Shown here piece by piece: positions 63,679 to 64,000 of a DNA stretch of 64,000 nucleotides. The stretch is from positions 186,001-250,000 of the forward strand of contig NZ_FNVT01000012.1 in the NCBI RefSeq assembly GCF_900108335.1, given 5' to 3'. The stretch's first letter is position 1. Each line of letters starts with the position of its first letter. A model generated the notes under the pieces. The model did no database searches, was not told the DNA's origin, and saw nothing but the letters and a program-made list of their open reading frames with translations. Both the position numbers and the translations under genes were made by a program. This DNA comes from Nonomuraea solani. GTDB taxonomy: Bacteria > Actinomycetota > Actinomycetes > Streptosporangiales > Streptosporangiaceae.

Positions 63679-64000
63679 GTGACCGAACCCCGATCCCGCA
63701 GACGCATGTCCGGCGCCGAGCGAAGAGAGCAGCTGATCAGCATCGGCCGTACGCTCTTCGCGGAGAAGGGGTTCGACGGGACCTCTATCGAGGAGATCGC
63801 GGCGACCGCACAGGTGTCGAAACCCGTGGTCTACGAGCACTTCGGCGGCAAGGAAGGCGTTTACGCGGTCGTGGTCGACCGGGAGATGCAGAAGCTCCTC
63901 GGCATGATCACCGAAGCCCTCGCCGCCTCACATTCCCTCATCAAGCTGGAGCGGGCCGCCCTGGCCCTGCTCCGCTACATCGAGGAGAGCAGCGAGGGCT
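63679..64000 (+). CDS. TetR-family regulator, 3' end outside window
   Basis: The first 107 residues of a TetR repressor. The helix-turn-helix is at about 18-62, with AERREQLISIGRTLFAEKGFDGTSIEEIAATAQVSKPVVYEHF interrupted only by the window edge later. The ligand domain begins after it. GTG at 63679 is chosen for the -10 spacing; an ATG three codons earlier (63670) is the alternative. Its place next to the desaturase makes it the likely owner of the tandem operators at 62619-62646. Confidence 0.88.
   Translation, partial: MTEPRSRRRMSGAERREQLISIGRTLFAEKGFDGTSIEEIAATAQVSKPVVYEHFGGKEGVYAVVVDREMQKLLGMITEALAASHSLIKLERAALALLRYIEESSEG

Overview
The window is a high-GC actinobacterial chromosome segment, most likely from a filamentous actinomycete near Streptosporangiaceae (Nonomuraea-like). 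This placement is an inference from gene content, the frequent GTG/TTG starts, dense four-base ATGA/GTGA gene overlaps and several apparently leaderless starts. No phage, insertion sequence, CRISPR array or replication origin was seen.

Layout. 1-13.7 kb: end of an M1 peptidase, an ECF sigma factor with its membrane partner, a FIST sensor protein, an AAA ATPase / VWA pair enclosing a secreted protein, a barstar-like protein, a GNAT enzyme, a LysR regulator, a VOC remnant, and two genes that share a copied leader and first codons (an unknown 131-residue protein and a serine beta-lactamase-like hydrolase). 13.7-25 kb: transsulfuration genes (cystathionine gamma-synthase and beta-synthase), an orphan histidine kinase, a decayed regulator gene, a GDSL hydrolase, a thiolase, small stress-type proteins and a Bax-inhibitor-like membrane protein. 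25-40 kb: a short tRNA with UAA anticodon, a peptide-deformylase homologue with an altered zinc motif, an ACT protein, NADH dehydrogenase II behind a perfect CRP-type palindrome, a family 5 uracil-DNA glycosylase, a PadR/membrane pair, a three-repeat secreted protein, the conserved ppx-DUF501-ftsB-eno run, a decayed Ser/Thr kinase gene, mazG, a SurA-like lipoprotein and mfd.

41-58 kb is the most distinctive part: a polysaccharide locus with its own sulfation chemistry. A rightward translationally coupled run (chain-length protein, Wzy-type polymerase, kinase-like protein, sulfotransferase, Wzx-type flippase, sulfotransferase) meets tail to tail a leftward run (initiating sugar-phosphate transferase, CysQ, CysD, CysN, sulfotransferase, GT2 and TagA-type glycosyltransferases). 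Just left of it lie an APS kinase, a TauE/SafE transporter and a GH26-like lipoprotein. Together they would make PAPS, transfer sulfate with three sulfotransferases, destroy the PAP by-product, and assemble and export a glycan. No APS/PAPS reductase is present. I infer a sulfated cell-surface polysaccharide pathway.

58-64 kb returns to housekeeping genes: pth, rplY, prs, glmU, tRNA-Gln, then a fatty-acid desaturase behind two tandem operator-like repeats and the start of a TetR regulator. Across the window at least three genes survive only as fragments, and several perfect palindromes suggest direct regulatory tests.
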